This document shows, in pieces, positions 1-11,420 of a stretch of 64,000 nt of DNA. Under the pieces are notes generated by a model. That model searched no databases and was not told the DNA's origin. It was given only the letters and a program-made list of their open reading frames with translations. The DNA lies in NCBI RefSeq assembly GCF_014839805.1, contig NC_051120.1, positions 992,001-1,056,000 on the forward strand, written 5' to 3'. Every line of letters begins with the position of its first letter. Position 1 is the first letter of the stretch. A program made the translations under genes and the position numbers. The DNA comes from Manduca sexta (taxonomy: Eukaryota; Arthropoda; Insecta; Lepidoptera; Sphingidae).

Positions 1-58
1 AAGTTCTGGATGGTGTTGCTACTTGCTACTATTTATAGGCAGTTGTTGCGTTTATAAT

Positions 59-228
59 GTCAGCCCTGTATTATATACTGTCCCACTGTTGGGCATGGGC
101 GCCCTCTACTACTGAGAGGGATTAGGCCTAAGTCCACCACGTTGGCCTAGTGCGGGTTGGTAGACTTCACACACCCTAGAAAAATTCATATAGAGAATTT
201 CTCAGGTGTGCAGGTTTCTCACGGTGTG
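59..228 (-). mobile_element. SINE family 1 (tRNA-derived), 5'-truncated copy
   Basis: In family 1 the head carries an A box (TAGCCTAGTTGG) and a B box (GGTTCAAATCC). The body has a conserved segment (actaggccagcgtggtgga) and the 3' end reads tataatacagggctgat followed by an ATT-rich tail. This copy holds the 3' half only, reversed, and loses similarity after about position 228. Confidence 0.85.
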
Positions 229-579
229 TTGTTGCGCTTACCAGGTGAGCATCTAGTTCGTCTTGTCATCCATTTAATAAGTAAGGCAAAATAAAGAACT
301 GCTTTGTTCATTATCAAGAAATGTTTAGTTTTTGAGACTTTTCGACCTGACTTGGACCAAAATTTCTGATGTGTGATACATAATTTAAAGGACATGTGTA
401 ACATGGATGTCTATTTATTTATACTAATAGGTTTTCTGTTAAAAATAGGGGTAAATTATAATTTAATTTAGTTTACCGCCAAGCGGTGAGTTATAAACGT
501 GAAAGTTTGTACGAATTTGTAGATTGGTACGTAATTGAGCTTTCTAAATCACAGTCTTTTACTATTCTTAATATGTTAC

Positions 580-796
580 TGGTGGTAGGATATATTATAT
601 ATCTGTCCGGATAGCGACCACCGTACAAGGTGTTAAAACCCGCCATAGTGGCCCACGTAAGTGTGTCGCGTTCCGGGATCGGACTGTATAGCCGGTATAA
701 TTGTGTCGACTGTCAAGGGGAAGGTAATCATCTTTCGTTATTTGACACTCTATTGGACCTTATCCACTTACTATGAGGTGCAGTGGGGTCACATAC
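580..796 (+). repeat. Family 3 interspersed repeat
   Basis: Family 3 is a 200-220 bp repeat with a start near tatccgcccggatagcgacc, a core ataattgtgtcgactgtcga and an end near ccacttaccatgaggtgc. It has no clear pol III boxes and codes for nothing visible. This copy is followed by an A-run, which hints at retroposition. Confidence 0.82.
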
Positions 797-1971
797 CAAA
801 AAAAAAACTAAACATAAAAATAAAATAATTATTCAGTTCCAAAGCACAAATACGAATACTTGCATGATAAAAAGAGTATAAAATCTTAAGGTGGCTCTTC
901 CAGTTGTATAAAAACACTTATGTCCCAACGTAACCAAATCAAATAAACGAAAGTTTAATTTTGACACCCACTTTCTAAAGATGGTTGACTTAATTGATAC
1001 TTAACAGTTAACTGGCGAGATAACGTACCGTGAAAGTTAACTTGTTGGTTTAAATTGATCGAATCAGGTTTTGGACACTCGCATTATGTCGTGATGAGTT
1101 AAATATACTATTAAGCATTTGCGTGAGATTTTTATCACATCTAACAAAGTATTGCCTGCGGCTTTGTCTGCTATAACGACTCAACACTAGTTTTAGATGA
1201 TTTTTTTTGTAATTTATTTTTCCTTTCTCTACAGTTACATAATTTAATTTATTTTAATTGGTATTTTTTTGTTTATTTCCTGCTTAATTTAACTTATAAT
1301 TCAGATATAGCTGTGTTTACCTGTAAAAGACATAATATGTAGCAGCATGGTCTCCGGGAGGGGGTTGTTCAGAAATAAATTACAACAAATATTTCACTGA
1401 ATAAGTTTGTAACAATGCAAACTATCGACCATAGACGTTTTATTATGATGAAGCGTTTTCAAAAACCACGCGATTTGAATATGAAAAAAAAACTTGATGA
1501 TATTATCTAGTATAGTGCGTAGGTGCAGATGCACCCTTCTAAAACTAATCCCCTAGTATTATTTTTTTTTTTATATTTGTTGTTGGTGTACCATACAAAT
1601 AATAAATAAAAACAGTTAACCGATGCTTAGATAAAAACCTAATGCCATGTCTATTTGTATATTACCTTATAACTTTGCCTGATTTTAGTCTAACGCTCGA
1701 CATCATCCAAATGCACGCAAACATTTTAACACCAAATTCAATTGGCATCAAAAAGGAGACGCGAGAAATGTTAGCGCTCTCCCCGAAGACGATTCCTAAG
1801 GAATATGTGACTAATAAAGAGGAGCGTGGCAGCAAAGCCCGCGAGAGGGCCGGAGTGCCGCGCCGGTGAGCGGATGTATTGCGCTAGTAAGACTAGGACT
1901 TAAGTCTCTAGATGTGGCTTAAGGCTATAGCATACTTTCGTATGTTTGATTTAGAACTTTAATCAAACAAA
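797..1971. other. No supported gene
   Basis: AT-rich. A GC-richer stretch at about 1795-1875 (agcccgcgagagggccggag) is not matched elsewhere in the window. Confidence 0.5.
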
Positions 1972-2198
1972 CAAAACACGCATTTGTCCCCAAAGGGGTG
2001 TGTCGAGGCGCAACCAGAACACCTACTCTTCGCTAAATGTGTTTCGTCCCATTATGTGATAGGGGGTGAGCCTATTGCCATATTGGGCACAAATTCCAGA
2101 AAACCTCAAATATTACTTTGCCCTACCTGAGTTTCGAACTCAGGACCTTAGAGCGCCGCAGTACCGCGCATGCAGTACAACTACGCCACCAAGGTAGT
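1972..2198 (-). mobile_element. SINE family 2 (tRNA-derived) copy
   Basis: On its sense strand family 2 starts with a tRNA-like head (cctcggtggcgtagttgtac, B box gggttcgaatcccggg), then tctggaatttgtgcccgata and catgggacggaac, and ends ccccttcggggataaatgcg followed by an AC-rich stretch. This copy is complete but diverged; its B box reads agtttcgaactca reversed. Confidence 0.87.
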
Positions 2199-3169
2199 GG
2201 AACTTTATTTAGGTGAAAATAAAACAAAGGATACGTTTTGTGAAAACAGCTTTTAAATAATGCACCACACAACAACGATTAGAGCTGGACTTTGACATTA
2301 AATCCGCATTTAGATAATGTCTAAAAATAAATAATGAATTAGTAAAAATACATATTTTACCACCTGTATTAACTCTGACATGATAAGAAGCGATACTAAT
2401 AGAAGAGGAATTAACAGATTTTAATGATGTATTTAAAAAATGGAAACTTCTTTAAATGTAGGCAACATACATAGGATCACGCCTTATCTCATAGGGGTAG
2501 TCAGAGACTTATCACTTTACACGATTCTGGCATACTTCTTTCGCTTATTCCACCTTCATTAATCATTTCATGCATTCCTGCCAGTTCAAAGTACTGAAAT
2601 ATAGGGAACAGTCTAGTATATAGACTATATGACCCCAGTTTAACAATGGCTGTACTTTAATTCCCGTATCAAGATACAAATATAGTGACAATATCACTCG
2701 TTTCAAGCGGACATTGTCAATAACGGCAATTTAAAACGCGCTCGATCCCTCTAAAGAATGATCACTACTTAATAAAGTAATCGTTCACTGTAGTAGTTAA
2801 AGTTACTTTTACTATATAGGCTTTTGTACTGCAAGAGATAGGTGAGGTAAGAGGCGATCTGTAAAATCAGACTATAATGTCCTAAAAAGGTTTGTCAGAC
2901 ACAAATTTTGATCCCTGATGACTCTGGTATAGTTTCCCTTTACCAAAGCTGGATATCGAATCTATACAGTTTATTGATTGGTTTAAAGTCTCCTAAATTC
3001 CAGTCAAAAATAATAACTCATTACCTGATCTATTCTTAACTCCACACTTTCTGGCTCATTAAATCTCTATGTAAAAGAATTATTCATACGTTGCTTCAAT
3101 GATGTGACAAAGAAGAATAAACCGGCAAACACTTTTATATTAAAAAGGGTTATAAAAACTACAAAATTC

Positions 3170-3292
3170 CGATGTTAACACCGTCTATTGGTGCACATTT
3201 TTATTAATTTTGTATTCATTTTACTGTATTTAGTGTATACAATAAAGTGTTTTCATTCAATCATTCATTCAAAAAGCAGTCACATCCAGCGT
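3170..3292 (+). mobile_element. Probable LINE 3' end with ATTC tail
   Basis: The stretch ends tacaataaagtgttttcatt followed by repeated ATTC units, a common form for 3' ends of lepidopteran non-LTR elements. No coding part is left. Confidence 0.5.
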
Positions 3293-4024
3293 TTCTAACC
3301 CTTTGAACTATCGTAATATCTGCAGAAGCAACGCTTACAGAGTTTTTGGCACGGCGGCGACTTGCCGACTCGCATCAACGTCGAGTGCTTGGCACAAAAC
3401 CAATTTATATTTAAACTATTAAATAATGCTCGCTACATACCTGAGATATGGCTCTACAACACTTCACAACTATTATTTTATGCCACTAATAAAATGCTTT
3501 CAACTATTAAAAACTATTTAAATGTAAATTCTTACTTGGTAGTTCTGAATGATACCAACGTCTGCGTGTAGATATTTTTAGAAGTATAAAGTGAAATAGG
3601 TAATATTTAACCTCATTTTGAGCAGAAAATATCAAGCTATAAATGTCGTCTTGTCTTTTAGATTAGCGAATAATTAGAGCGTTTAATAGTCATATTAAAT
3701 GATGACATAGATCTTCCTGACATTAAACGTTTGTCTAATAAATCATATGTCCAAAATATCAAGGAAATCCAAAGAAAACAGTTCAAATAACCAAATTCTT
3801 GGCACTTGAATGCACATTAAAATACATATCTAAAGTATCATTACGCATAATAGTTTGATGCGCAAAAATCACTTAACTAATGCATTAAACATTTTATTTT
3901 CATACGTTTTATTAGCAAACTGTATCAATTAAATAAAAATACATTTTAAGTATTATAAAAAACGTTCAACATATCAAACTATATCATAAATCATGACAAT
4001 AACTCGGCCATTAAATAAACCGTT

Positions 4025-4245
4025 TCATCAATGGACGTTCGCTTCCTGCGGCGTCTCGCGCCAAACCAAACAGCAATTAGCGACTTCATTGAATTGCAAA
4101 ACGAAAATATGCGCGTGGGCAACTAAACAACGCCTCTGATTGGCTGAAGCGAAACGGCCGTTGGCGATAATAACCTCGCATTGGCCGAGACGGTATCGCA
4201 TCGGCATTTTGGCAACGAATCAAGAGGCGTGGTTTGAATTTCGAA
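4025..4245. promoter_or_regulatory. GC-enriched non-repetitive block with CCAAT-like sites
   Basis: Contains tctgattggctgaagcg and cgcattggccgag (reverse CCAAT boxes) in otherwise AT-rich sequence. No ORF of note. Confidence 0.25.
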
Positions 4246-5889
4246 TGAAAAATTATTCAAACTTGTTTTGTCTTTGATGGAACCATTTATCGTCCGTATT
4301 ATAGACAAGTGTTTATGAGGTTATGTTTGTGCATAGTTTAGTGGTTGATGTAATTGCTGTTGATGTTAGTAGGATCTATTATGTCGAAGATACTGGGGAT
4401 TTATAGGAAATATAAACGACTGAGATTAATATTCTACACGGCTATCGTTGCTTCCAGTTATTCTCCAAGACACTAGTGATAGATAAAGATAATGTATTCA
4501 CGGGCAATTACTCTGATAAGATTAATTTAATTGGTATTTTAATCTGTGTTTTTATTAATTTAATAAACTTAATTAGTAACAACGGTCAGAGAAAAATAAA
4601 GACAAGAAAGGGTCAAACATTATTTTCAAGGGCATTATACCCAATGTTATTACTAAGTATTCTAAGACTTAACATCGTGAAACTTAAGACGAAGAGGTCA
4701 GTTTAACATGAAGAGCTTTGTAATTCAAAGTTGAAGATGTTTATAAACAGTTTAGATTTACTGTCAAGCGATCTAGTTGCTAACCTCTTTGCTATTTGTA
4801 AAACTAGTTTTTGCCGATCGATTGGAATTGGGCTTGTAACATATTAAAAGGCTTTTTCATTAAGCATACAGTGGAGATATGCCAAAACGCTTTTAAAATA
4901 ATAAAAATAATGCAACAAGAACAGCGAAGATTCTATCTTGGGGTACAGAATTTCCTAATTTCTTTAAATCAATTCAGTAGGTCAGCTATGAAAACGTAAC
5001 AGATTTACTTTCGCATTAATATTAATATGGATAACAGGTTTCAATGATTGAATAAAAAACATTAAGTTCCATTACTTATAACAATTAAAAGATCGCGACA
5101 GAATGCTGCATCGAGTATCTCGGATTTATATCACAGAATTGCTTTAAGATGTTTAAACTAGGTGCTAATTAAGTTTAAACGAGGCTGTATGTATAAAGGA
5201 TGGATTATTTTAATATTAACGCCTTGTTGTTTTACGTTTTTCTGGTTTTATTTTTATAGTTACTCGAGTTATGTTTAAATAATTTCCTACTTTGTTTAAT
5301 TCTACGGTTGAGTTTCGGTATAAACTAATTAACAAGAAATTGAACGTCAAATTTTCTCACAATAAAAAATTCAAATAACATGATCAACTCTATCTTGCAA
5401 TATCTATTGCGGAATCAATACCAATAATTACAGACAACACTGAATCAATCAAGAATTAATAACATCCGCATTGACCAAATAGACCCGCCAACACCATCAA
5501 CCCTAACCAAACTGGGATCTCCGATAAGGATCAGATACACGTGATTTCCTACCAAGGACCACCAACCGAGTCAACGGATTTGCATAAAAATGCCTCGACA
5601 CGCGCCTTAATTGATCGCGTACAGCCGCCGACAAAAGCTATGTAAATACCTTTAATTAGCGATAATGGTTAAATGGTTCGGAATTAATTTATATACTCGC
5701 GCACTTGAGGGTTGTGCATTCCGATTAGGTGGTGTTGGTTGATATTAGTGCCTATAACAGCTGTATACGATCTTATCGATACTTGTTGTTCGATGCTGCT
5801 AATAAATTTATCAAAATATTAGTTCTACTTACATTAATATGTATTATTTGCCGATTGATCCCGAAAATTAATTAATAAAAATTTTACTT

Positions 5890-6100
5890 ATACTTATACT
5901 AATATTATAAATTCTAGTTTTTGAAAATGTTTGGAATTTTGCTAGAAGTTTAGAAGTAAATACCGTAACCGCTGAATGGATTTGGATGATATTTAGCACA
6001 CGGATAAACTACATCATGGATTAGCATACAGGCTAAATTTTATCTCATATATTATTTTTTTTAACTCACGCGGCTGATGTTTTATAAATATCTAAACATA
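5890..6100 (+). mobile_element. Decayed Helitron-like copy
   Basis: A tatactaatattataaattc start and aaccgctgaatggatttgga interior resemble the Helitron family at 6871. The 3' hairpin is reduced to ctcacgcggctgatg. Confidence 0.5.
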
Positions 6101-6394
6101 GAGACTTTTTATCGGGAAAAGAATTTCACGCGAATCGGCGAGAAGAACCTAGTATTTAATAAGTGATGTAACTATGACGTGTTGTATACACAAATAGATT
6201 GGCTTGACCGTGATTATACCTCTGTCTAAACTTTAACAGAAAAGAGATATTTTTATTATCGGTATGTTAAATAAGATGTTCAGAAACTTTAATATTTTGA
6301 ACCTTCTCTTATGTTATAATTTGTTTCAAATCTGGGTTATTTTAAAGCAGAAACATCGTACACAAAATCTAATAAAAGATTAACATACTAGGTA

Positions 6395-6525
6395 TGGCGC
6401 AAGAAAACCGGCAACGATGTATAAAGCAGCAGACTGGGCTCTGTGGCGTACCTCGGGAGAGACCTATGTCCAGCAGAGGAATGCAACGGGTTGACGATGA
6501 TGATTATGATGATGATGATACTCTA
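6395..6525 (+). mobile_element. RTE-type LINE 3' end fragment
   Basis: A decayed version of the C-terminal coding end (aaagcagcagactgggctct, gtccagcagaggaatgcaac) ends at a stop followed by a GATGATGAT-type tail. RTE elements typically end in such short simple repeats. The reading frame carries shifts. Confidence 0.75.
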
Positions 6526-6870
6526 GCATCCATTTTTAATTCTAAGCATAGTCGCGAGCAAAAGCTCGTTCAGTAAATTAAAAGATATTCATCATAACAT
6601 AGGCAATAATTACGCGACAATGATATTAATGTGTCATTTATTATTAAACGAAAAGTACTTATCAAACACGATCACGTATTTTTGTCTGATTTTCACCTAC
6701 ACTGAATAATTTATACGACATTGAAAACTGAACATATCTCAGTATGTCATTCACATGAATTTGTAATTGATTAGCATTTTGCCGCGACTCTCTCCGCCTT
6801 TTAATTACTTACTATATTAAAAACAAGCTAACATAATTTTCACTATAGTATAGGCTTTGTTATACCTACA

Positions 6871-7147
6871 TCTATACATATAAAAGAAAGTTGTGTTAGT
6901 TACACTATTTATAACTCAAGAATGGCTGAACCGATTTGACTGAAAATTGGTAGGAAGGTAGCTTAAAACCAGGAGTCGGACATAGGATACTTTTTATCCT
7001 GTTCCCATGAGAACGGGACGTGACATAAAGTGTGGTATAACAAAACGAAATTTGGTATGGAGATAGTTTAAGACCCTGGAAAAGTTATAGCCGGACTTTT
7101 AACCCGAAAAACTCCTTCACGCGGGCGAAGCCACGAGGAAAAGATAG
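6871..7147 (+). mobile_element. Non-autonomous Helitron, second family
   Basis: Starts TCTATACATATAAAAG after an A. It ends cacgcgggcgaagccacgag followed by gaaaagatagt. The GCGG/CCAC arms are a decayed version of the family hairpin GCGGGCGAAGCCGC, and the CTAG end has become ATAG. Confidence 0.72.
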
Positions 7148-8859
7148 TATATAAATAAAATTAAAAGGTTACTACATATGTGTAATAATACAATATGTAA
7201 GTACTAAGTAGATAATCAGGCAATAAAGGTGTTTTTATTTATCCAGACTTTTTGTATACGTTTTAGAATTAAAGAATTAAAAGGACGATTGCTCGCATAT
7301 AAGGAACCTACCATCAAATGAAGTTAGTGAATTGATACTGACTTTACATTAGGATAAAGTCAGGTTGTAAAAGTATATAAAAGTTTATTACTAATCATGA
7401 GTCTGATTTTTTATAATTTTCGAAGTTATGCGAAGTCTACCAACTGTATTAGGCCGGCGTAGAAAAATACCTTCAACCTTCTCAATAGTAGAGGAGGTCC
7501 ATATTATTATAACAAATCATTTAAATTATTATATAGTTAAAGGGCCACGTAACATTTTGTGTAGAGCTGTGGCTTGGCAGAGTTATGTGAGTGTAGCGTA
7601 CCGTTTGAAATGAACAATTGCAGGCTTGCGGGCTCCTTGACGAGTGAGTGAGACGAGACGAACCACGGTTAGTGTACTTGTATGTCGTTTGAATTACTTT
7701 AATATTGTAACGTATTACGAGCTAGGTATGTAGAGTTAAAGTAATAGAAACCAATAAGAAATAACTAAGTATTTTTTGCTGTATTTACCAGTCACAATTA
7801 TTTGAGAATTACTTTAGTATTTTCTGTAAGTTTAACTGTAAAATGAAAATAAGGCTTTTAATTATATCGCAAATTAAATTTATTTCGATGGTAAACAAAA
7901 ATTTGCGAGGAAACCTGTTAACCTGACAGTTTTCTACTAGAATTTTGAATCTTAAGTCGAAGAAAAGAAGTTTATATTCATAGTTAATTTAGAAGTAATT
8001 TTCCCATATTCAAGGTCTACTGCTGGGAGGGAAATTTATATATTTTATTGTAATAATAACACACTGAACAAATATTATTTTCCTTTGTTGTAAAAATCAG
8101 GTTCTTAGGCATTAAATTACAATCTAGTCTATAACACCAATAAGCAACGCAATTGTAACTTAATTTTCTAGATTTAAGTTTACAAGACTAATGTTCTAGG
8201 CAACATAAAAAACATTTTGTTTTTTTTTTCGTTGTTTGATCGTCGTAATTATGGACTACACTTTATTAGTTACCAAAAATTTAACACAGTATTTTATAAT
8301 GACTTAAATTAGCCACTTTCCTGTCCGCCTGTACCTAGCCTCTTCTAGCTTTTGTCAGATGCAATTAGACTGCGTACACTCGAACCGAATTTGAGTGCAC
8401 CGGACAGACAGAGACGTCGCTATTGCTCATCTAAAGAGGAAAAGGGACAGCTAATCTGTGAAAATGTTTGGAAAACTGGCTTTTAATTGTCATTGTGGAC
8501 AGACGGTAAGGTTTGTCTTTGTTTTACTGTGTGGGGCTCTTGTGTGCCTTCTGGGTAGACACTAGACACTATTTCTTAGCCAAACATTGTAGACTGTTAT
8601 GTTCTGTTTGAAGAATTAAAGCCGGTGTAACTGCTAAGTATCAAGAGACTTAACATCTACAGTCTTACTTATAAAAAAATCGGCTATACTTATTTTAAAA
8701 CACAGATTTACTCGATCAGCTGTAAGTCAAAACCCGCCATCTTGCCTCTTAATAAGATTTAAACTAGGAAACCGGTGATGTTTTTGACAACTATTTAGGC
8801 AATTCTTAACCACCTCTTAACGCTAAAACCATATAAGTAAGACTGCTAATGTCTTAAGG
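7148..8859. other. No supported gene
   Basis: AT-rich, no repeat shared with other parts of the window and no coding frame with recognisable character. Confidence 0.5.
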
Positions 8860-9107
8860 TGACGAGCGCAAAGACTGCGTTTTTTACGGGACACCGCGAA
8901 GTTACCGCTCTGCATCTGATGGTCAGTGATGTAGAGTCCAGAAAGAGTCGACTGACAAGAGATGATTACCCATCGCCAGTCGACAAAATAATGCTGGCCT
9001 GAATGAACGATACACAAGTTGATCCCAAAAGGCGACATACTTGCATGTGCCATTATGGTCTTACACCTTGTACAGTGATCGCTATCCGGGCAGATATAAA
9101 TATACCA
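8860..9107 (-). repeat. Family 3 repeat, diverged copy
   Basis: Reversed copy recognised from gtcgactgacaagagatgat and gtgatcgctatccgggcaga. Two overlapping chance reading frames here are explained by this repeat. Confidence 0.75.
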
Positions 9108-9407
9108 GCAAATCAAGGTTCGTTTGTTTATTACACGACCGATTTACACATGAAACTATTCATTACTTCTACAACGGAAAGAGGCTACTTTTAAATTTAT
9201 TAACCCAGCAAGTGAAGCCGCGAGTGAATTGTAGCCGCTACTCAGTCATACATCGACGTTTGTATGTATTACGTATATAACTAACCGCGAACTTAGGCAA
9301 AGCGGCCGCAAACCGCAATCGGTAAATGGTATTTGAGCTATTACATACATATGTTACGGTCAGAATCGGGTATTTGATATAATTTCTATGTATGTTAATT
9401 GTTATAG

Positions 9408-9600
9408 GTGGTGTGGTGGTAAAGCAATGTTGTGCTGAGGTCTGGGGTTCGATTTCAGGTGATGCTGCCGGTTTTTGCTTAGTTTCAATCGGAGTTTGTA
9501 ATTTAATAAAGTAAATAGGTTTGTTACACGGGATTTCATGACGAGAAATGTGGGTGAAAGAGGCCTTTCACCGACTAAAAACGCAAATGGCATGATTTTG
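9408..9600 (+). mobile_element. Decayed tRNA-headed SINE, family 2-like
   Basis: A head with A-like (ggtggtgtggtggtaaagca) and B-like (ggggttcgatttc) boxes is followed by family 2 body traces (tttttgcttagtttcaatcg, tttcatgacgagaaatgtgg). Heavily diverged. Confidence 0.65.
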
Positions 9601-9974
9601 TGTAATGTTAAACTACAATATGTTGATCGCGCCTTCGCGCACGAGCGCGGACTTCAAAAATACTTATATTCCTAGGATTTGAAATTTGAGATACATATTC
9701 TAGTCTTTCATAATGACGGGAAAAACTATGGCTAAACTCGCCTAATAAGTAAAATCGGTACTAACTAAAATATGGTAAATAAAATAATTTTATACAGTCC
9801 TAGTGGTGTAATTGAATTGTCTGTGAGGTACATTTATCCTGAAGTCTCGGGTTCTGATTCTGGATTGGAAGAATTGATATTGGATTTTTATTTTATCACC
9901 TCGGAGTCTACAATTTGTGCCCGACTTGACGATATGCTAGTTCTTTATCACATTAAGTAACTGAATATACACAC

Positions 9975-10172
9975 ACATACACACTCATGCCTTTCATCTC
10001 CCAAGGTCCCTTGATGTTAAAGAGAGCAAGTCTATCGCCATTTCAGACACAAATTCTAGACCTCGGGCTGATACTGAGTAGAAATCACAATATCACTTTG
10101 ACGGGCCCGGGAATCGAATCCCAAACCTCAGCACTGCAGTCGTACCGTAATAGAACCACGCCACCGAGGCGA
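9975..10172 (-). mobile_element. SINE family 2, diverged copy
   Basis: Reversed copy with AC-rich start, cgggctgatactgagtagaa, B box ggcccgggaatcgaatccc and gccaccgaggc at the head. Part of the middle is deleted. Confidence 0.82.
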
Positions 10173-10503
10173 AAAATGAGTGTACTAGTCGCGCCTCTGC
10201 TCTCTAGAGGTAAAAGATGTGTAATTAAGTGTATGTAAAATATTAAAAAGAACCCGGCACTATACAAAACAACTAATTGCACAACTAAACTGCGACTACA
10301 TTATGCCGCTTGATTGATGACGTAACACTTGCTTTTATACTTGGGTTCAAACATAAATCTAATTAAAGAGATTGATAGCCTCTGCAGATTAGAGAAGCAA
10401 ACACTCCACACAGTTTAATCCAAGAAGGACTTAAATTAGTGTTTATCCGACTGTAAAAATGACAAGTTATGCTTACAGGGATCTGTTGAGAATGTATGTT
10501 ATA

Positions 10504-10795
10504 ATAATATCAGCCCTGTATTATATACTGTCCCACTGCTGGACACGAGTCTCCTCTACTACTGAAAGAGATTAGGCCTTAGTCCACCACGCTCGTCTAG
10601 TGCGGATTGGTAGACTTCACACACCCTCAAAAATCTTAGGTATGCAGAATTCCGAACGATGTTTTCCTTCACCGTTAAAGCAAGCGATAATTCATTAGGA
10701 ATACACACATAATTTTAGAAAATTCAGTGTGCCCTTTGGATTTGAACCTGCGTCTGGGCAGTCCGTTCCACTGTCAACTAGGGTATTGCCGCTGT
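10504..10795 (-). mobile_element. SINE family 1, near full-length copy
   Basis: The copy starts at the tail (aatatcagccctgtattat) and runs back to the tRNA-like head, where the reversed B box (ggatttgaacc) and the A-box region near 10780 are visible. It is moderately diverged from the other copies. Confidence 0.87.
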
Positions 10796-11009
10796 ATGTC
10801 TAGTAATAACATCTAAATGTTCCTTACTAGGCATTGCTCGTAGCTTCGTTCGAGTTTTATATCTATGAAAATCATAGTATTTATATACTTTATGGATAAA
10901 AAGTATATTTTTGTATACAGGGTGGCCTGTGTGTAAATTGTTCAAGTCACAACTATTTTTGCATTTATTTCAAACATCTAGACCCACAAACTTTGGCAAT
11001 AATAAATAT

Positions 11010-11195
11010 ATATAGCTTTTTCTCGCGGCTTTACCTGCGTGAGAGCTTTTCTGGACTAAAAACTTGCATAGGTCCTTCCCAAAGTCTCAAACCATCTTCA
11101 TACTAAATTTCATTAAAATCCATTCGGTAGTTTTTGAGTCCATCGTGTTCAGACACAGACGCGGCAAAGTACTTTGTTTTATAATATGTAAGTAC
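11010..11195 (-). mobile_element. Helitron copy, second family
   Basis: The minus strand runs from acatattataaaacaaagta (with gccgcgtctgtgtctgaaca) to ctcacgcaggtaaagccgcg and agaaaaagctata. End and hairpin are recognisable but decayed. Confidence 0.65.
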
Positions 11196-11344
11196 ATATC
11201 ACCATAATCGTAAATCCCCTGCCCGTAGACATAAAAATAATAATTGAAACACAACCGAATATTCACGACAACGTATTTAAATCAACGCATTATTCACTGT
11301 CGAAATTATAAAGGATAATAAAATGCGTTAGTCATCGTTTCTAA

Positions 11345-11420
11345 ACACTCAATTAGCGCCCCTTCGCGCCCCTCCGAGCCCCTCCGTGGCCCCTCGCAAC
11401 CCCCCGTCGGCCGTGCGCTA
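11345..11420. promoter_or_regulatory. C-rich island (possible G-quadruplex on minus strand)
   Basis: Repeated CGCCCCT and CCCCTCCG-like units in AT-rich intron. No gene attached. Regulatory role is a guess. Confidence 0.3.

Larger units (their letters stand above)
2199..5889. other. Mostly featureless intron
   Basis: Apart from the LINE tail near 3170 and the GC-enriched block near 4025, nothing is recognised. Near 5570-5660 lie a POU-octamer-like atttgcat and several taatta sites, which are common by chance in such DNA. Confidence 0.5.

Noticed and set aside
6394..6576. 60-codon plus-strand frame with an Asp-rich tail
   Set aside because: The Asp run is the GATGATGAT tail of an RTE element read in one frame.
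9408..9460. Possible functional tRNA genes at B-box-bearing sites
   Set aside because: All such sites I checked belong to SINE heads or lack cloverleaf pairing.
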